Below, in pieces: positions 61,294 to 64,000 of a stretch of 64,000 bases of DNA (its first letter is position 1; every line of letters starts with the position of its first letter). The notes below the pieces were generated by a model that had not been told where the DNA came from, ran no database searches, and worked only from the letters and a program-made list of their open reading frames with translations. The stretch lies in contig JBGAPF010000003.1 of NCBI GenBank assembly GCA_044221445.1, positions 1 to 64,000 of the forward strand, written 5' to 3'. The stretch comes from JBDHTS01 sp044221445. GTDB lineage: Bacteria > Pseudomonadota > Alphaproteobacteria > Micavibrionales > Micavibrionaceae. The translations under genes and the position numbers were made by a program.

Positions 61294-64000
61294 ATGAACG
61301 AAATGATGAACCTCTTCGGCCAGCCGGCCGGTCCGCAAAGCTTCGACTCGATCCGGATCTCGATCGCGAGTCCGGAACAGATCCTGTCCTGGTCGTTCGG
61401 CGAGGTGAAGAAGCCGGAGACAATCAACTACCGGACCTTCAAGCCGGAACGCGACGGCCTGTTCTGCGCGCGCATCTTTGGCCCGATCAAGGATTACGAA
61501 TGCCTGTGCGGGAAATACAAGCGCATGAAATACAAAGGTATCGTCTGCGAGAAATGCGGCGTCGAGGTCACGCTGACCAAAGTGCGCCGCGAGCGCATGG
61601 GACATATCGAACTGGCGGCGCCTGTCGCCCATATCTGGTTCCTGAAGTCCCTGCCGAGCCGTATCGGCCTGATGATGGACATGACGCTGAAAGAGCTGGA
61701 GAAAGTTCTGTATTTCGAAGCTTATGTCGTCATGGAGCCGGGTATGACGCCGCTGAAACCCTATCAGCTGCTCTCGGAAGAAGAATTCGCGGACGCGCAG
61801 GACCAGTACGGGGACGAAAATTTCCGGGCCGGCATCGGCGCGGAAGCCCTGAAGGAAATGCTGTCGGGCATCGATCTTGAGAAAGACCGCGAAAAGACAG
61901 AGGAAGACCTGCGTGAAACCGCGTCGGAAGCCAAGCGCAAGAAACTGGTCAAACGCCTGAAGCTGATCGAATCCTTCATCGAATCCGGCACCCGCCCGGA
62001 ATGGATGATCCTCGACGTGGTTCCTGTGCTGCCCCCCGAACTGCGCCCGCTGGTGCCGCTGGACGGAGGCCGCTTCGCGACCTCGGACCTGAACGACCTG
62101 TACCGCCGCGTCATCAACCGGAACAATCGTCTGAAGCGCCTGATCGAACTGCGCGCGCCCGATATCATCGTGCGTAACGAAAAGCGCATGTTGCAGGAGG
62201 CCGTCGACGCCCTGTTCGACAACGGTCGCCGCGGTCGCGTGATCACCGGCGCCAACAAGCGCCCGCTGAAATCGCTGTCCGACATGCTGAAAGGCAAGCA
62301 GGGCCGGTTCCGTCAGAACCTGCTCGGCAAACGCGTCGATTATTCGGGCCGTTCGGTCATCGTCGTCGGCCCCGAACTGAAACTGCACCAGTGCGGGCTG
62401 CCCAAGAAAATGGCGCTCGAATTGTTCAAGCCGTTCATCTATCACAAGCTTGAAATCTACGGCCTGGCCTCGACGGTGAAAGCCGCCAAGAAAATGGTCG
62501 AGCGCGAACGTCCGGAAGTCTGGGATATCCTCGAAGAGGTTATCCGCGAACATCCGGTCATGCTGAACCGCGCGCCGACCCTGCACCGCCTCGGCATCCA
62601 GGCGTTCGAACCGATGCTGATCGAGGGGAAAGCCATCCAGCTGCACCCGCTGGTCTGTACCGCCTTCAACGCCGACTTCGACGGAGACCAGATGGCCGTC
62701 CACGTCCCACTGTCGATCGAATCGCAGCTGGAAGCACGCGTCCTGATGATGTCCACCAACAACATCCTGTCCCCTGCTTCGGGCAAGCCAATTATCGTGC
62801 CGACGCAGGATATCGTGCTGGGCCTTTACTACCTGTCGATCATCCAGGACGGCCAGCCCGGCGAGGGCATGGTGTTCCGCGGTTCGGGCGAGATCCTGCA
62901 CGCGCTGGAGGCCGGCGTGGTCTCCCTGCACGCCAAGATCAAGTGCCGCTACCATACGGTCGATGAAAAGAACCAGCCGAAGACGCTCGTCGTCGAGTCG
63001 ACGCCGGGACGCATCCTGATGTCCGACCTTCTGCCGCGTCATCCGCAGGTCCCGTTTGCCCTGATCAACCAGGTGCAGACGAAAAAGGAACTGTCGAACT
63101 TGATCGATATCGTCTACCGCTACTGCGGCCAGAAAGAGACGGTCATTTTCGCCGACCGGATGATGAAGCTCGGCTTCCGCTACGCCTGCCGCGCCGGCAT
63201 TTCCTTCGGCAAGGACGACATGGTCATTCCCGAAGCCAAGGTGAAGCTGGTCAACGAGGCCCGCGAACGCTCGAAAGAGTTCGAGAAGCAATACCAGGAC
63301 GGCCTGATCACCAAAGGCGAAAAATACAACAAGGTGGTCGACATCTGGTCGAAATGCACGGACGACGTGGCGGACGCCATGATGAAAGGCATTTCGAACA
63401 TCACATCCGGCAAGCTGAACGCCGTGTACATGATGGCGCACTCGGGCGCGCGGGGTTCCGCGGCCCAGATCCGCCAGCTCGCCGGCATGCGCGGCCTGAT
63501 GGCCAAGCCGTCGGGCGAGATCATCGAAACGCCGATCATCTCGAACTTCAAGGAAGGCCTGTCGGTTCTCGAATACTTCAACTCCACGCACGGCGCGCGT
63601 AAAGGCCTTGCGGATACGGCGTTGAAAACCGCGAACTCCGGTTACCTGACACGACGCCTGGTCGACGTGGCCCAGGACGCGGTCATCATCGAGGACGATT
63701 GCGGCACGACCGAAGGCATCACCATGCGCGCCGTGATGAGCGGCGCGGACGTCGTCGTCTCGCTGGCCGAACGCATCCTCGGACGCATGGCCGCCGTCGC
63801 CATCAAGCATCCGCTGACCGGCAAGGTTATCGTTCCGGCGGGCGAGATGCTCGACGAAGTGGTGGCAGAGGCGATCGAGACCGCCGGCATCGACGAAGTT
63901 CTGGTCCGCACCGTGCTGACCTGCAACACCGCGACCGGCGTCTGCGCAAAATGCTACGGGCGCGATCTTGCCCGCGGCACGACCGTGAACATGGGCGAGG
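61294..64000 (+). CDS. rpoC: RNA polymerase subunit beta prime, partial (open at the window end)
   Basis: First 902 codons; the frame has no stop before the window ends. MNEMMNLFGQPAGPQSFDSIRISIASPEQILSWSFGEVKKPETINYRTFKPERDGLFCARIFGPIKDYECLCGKYKRMKYKGIVCEKCG gives the N-terminal zinc ribbon (four Cys), and NADFDGDQMAVH is the catalytic Mg2+ site with three aspartates. Bridge-helix and trigger-loop regions follow to the edge. The start follows TTACGGGAGTACGAC, a good GGGAG ribosome-binding site. Reads in the same direction as rpoB, 79 bases after it. Confidence 0.97.
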   Translation, partial: MNEMMNLFGQPAGPQSFDSIRISIASPEQILSWSFGEVKKPETINYRTFKPERDGLFCARIFGPIKDYECLCGKYKRMKYKGIVCEKCGVEVTLTKVRRERMGHIELAAPVAHIWFLKSLPSRIGLMMDMTLKELEKVLYFEAYVVMEPGMTPLKPYQLLSEEEFADAQDQYGDENFRAGIGAEALKEMLSGIDLEKDREKTEEDLRETASEAKRKKLVKRLKLIESFIESGTRPEWMILDVVPVLPPELRPLVPLDGGRFATSDLNDLYRRVINRNNRLKRLIELRAPDIIVRNEKRMLQEAVDALFDNGRRGRVITGANKRPLKSLSDMLKGKQGRFRQNLLGKRVDYSGRSVIVVGPELKLHQCGLPKKMALELFKPFIYHKLEIYGLASTVKAAKKMVERERPEVWDILEEVIREHPVMLNRAPTLHRLGIQAFEPMLIEGKAIQLHPLVCTAFNADFDGDQMAVHVPLSIESQLEARVLMMSTNNILSPASGKPIIVPTQDIVLGLYYLSIIQDGQPGEGMVFRGSGEILHALEAGVVSLHAKIKCRYHTVDEKNQPKTLVVESTPGRILMSDLLPRHPQVPFALINQVQTKKELSNLIDIVYRYCGQKETVIFADRMMKLGFRYACRAGISFGKDDMVIPEAKVKLVNEARERSKEFEKQYQDGLITKGEKYNKVVDIWSKCTDDVADAMMKGISNITSGKLNAVYMMAHSGARGSAAQIRQLAGMRGLMAKPSGEIIETPIISNFKEGLSVLEYFNSTHGARKGLADTALKTANSGYLTRRLVDVAQDAVIIEDDCGTTEGITMRAVMSGADVVVSLAERILGRMAAVAIKHPLTGKVIVPAGEMLDEVVAEAIETAGIDEVLVRTVLTCNTATGVCAKCYGRDLARGTTVNMGE

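Overview
The window is GC-rich, densely coded chromosomal DNA, most likely from an alphaproteobacterium. The evidence is a DivK-PleD pair at the left end, a DUF3035 (BamF-type) lipoprotein followed by two M16 peptidases, an elongator tRNA-Met of alphaproteobacterial type, a MutL carrying the endonuclease motif, and alphaproteobacterial-type ribosomal and RNA polymerase proteins. I cannot name a genus from sequence alone. Short AT-rich islands (around 8.3-8.9, 12.3-12.6, 20.5, 33.9, 35.8 and 48.0 kb) stand out from this background.

Layout. 0-9 kb: divK-pleD and an orphan VasI-like secreted protein; ugd, convergent with it; sapC and a plasmid-type HTH/coiled-coil protein; an AI-2E-type permease; a lipoprotein sugar dehydrogenase; then a chimeric, decayed integrase fragment beside a tRNA-Met that has a clear promoter and terminator. 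9-16 kb: dienelactone hydrolase, an HD/class I phosphodiesterase-like protein, and a sulfur-transfer group (cysteine desulfurase, ferredoxin, mnmA), then an alpha/beta hydrolase and a Bcp-type peroxiredoxin. 16-28 kb: a large AsmA-type protein, tyrS, anmK and a Sua5-type protein translationally overlapped, a lytic transglycosylase, two small tandem paralogues, and an acyl-CoA dehydrogenase. 28-46 kb: ABC-F ATPase, ribF, an inverted-repeat-bounded GIY-YIG element, an AEC transporter, then the run ileS-DUF2628-lspA-bamF-M16-M16-pgi-pentapeptide-mutL. 46-50 kb: a KGG peptide, gcvPB, a secreted protein with one CxxCH motif, and a cyclic-nucleotide-binding-domain protein.

50-64 kb is the translation/transcription core: secE, nusG, rplK, rplA, rplJ, rplL, rpoB and the first 902 codons of rpoC (open at the window end). 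This normally compact cluster is broken twice. A gene of unknown function sits on the opposite strand between nusG and rplK, and a nucleoside hydrolase (opposite strand) plus an EamA permease sit between rplA and rplJ. The separated parts seem to have their own signals: a good sigma70-type promoter and an attenuator-like leader before rplJ, a terminator after rplL, and a second good promoter with two strong leader hairpins before rpoB.

The most unusual points are the interrupted ribosomal-protein cluster with its rplJ attenuator, the 358-bp GIY-YIG element that supplies the last codons of ribF, AT-rich in-frame patches in ileS and tyrS, the loss of two zinc-ligand cysteines in IleS, a lysine-rich N-terminal tail on RpoB, and two adjacent paralogous small proteins of unknown function. 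I saw no CRISPR array, complete prophage, rRNA or intact insertion sequence.
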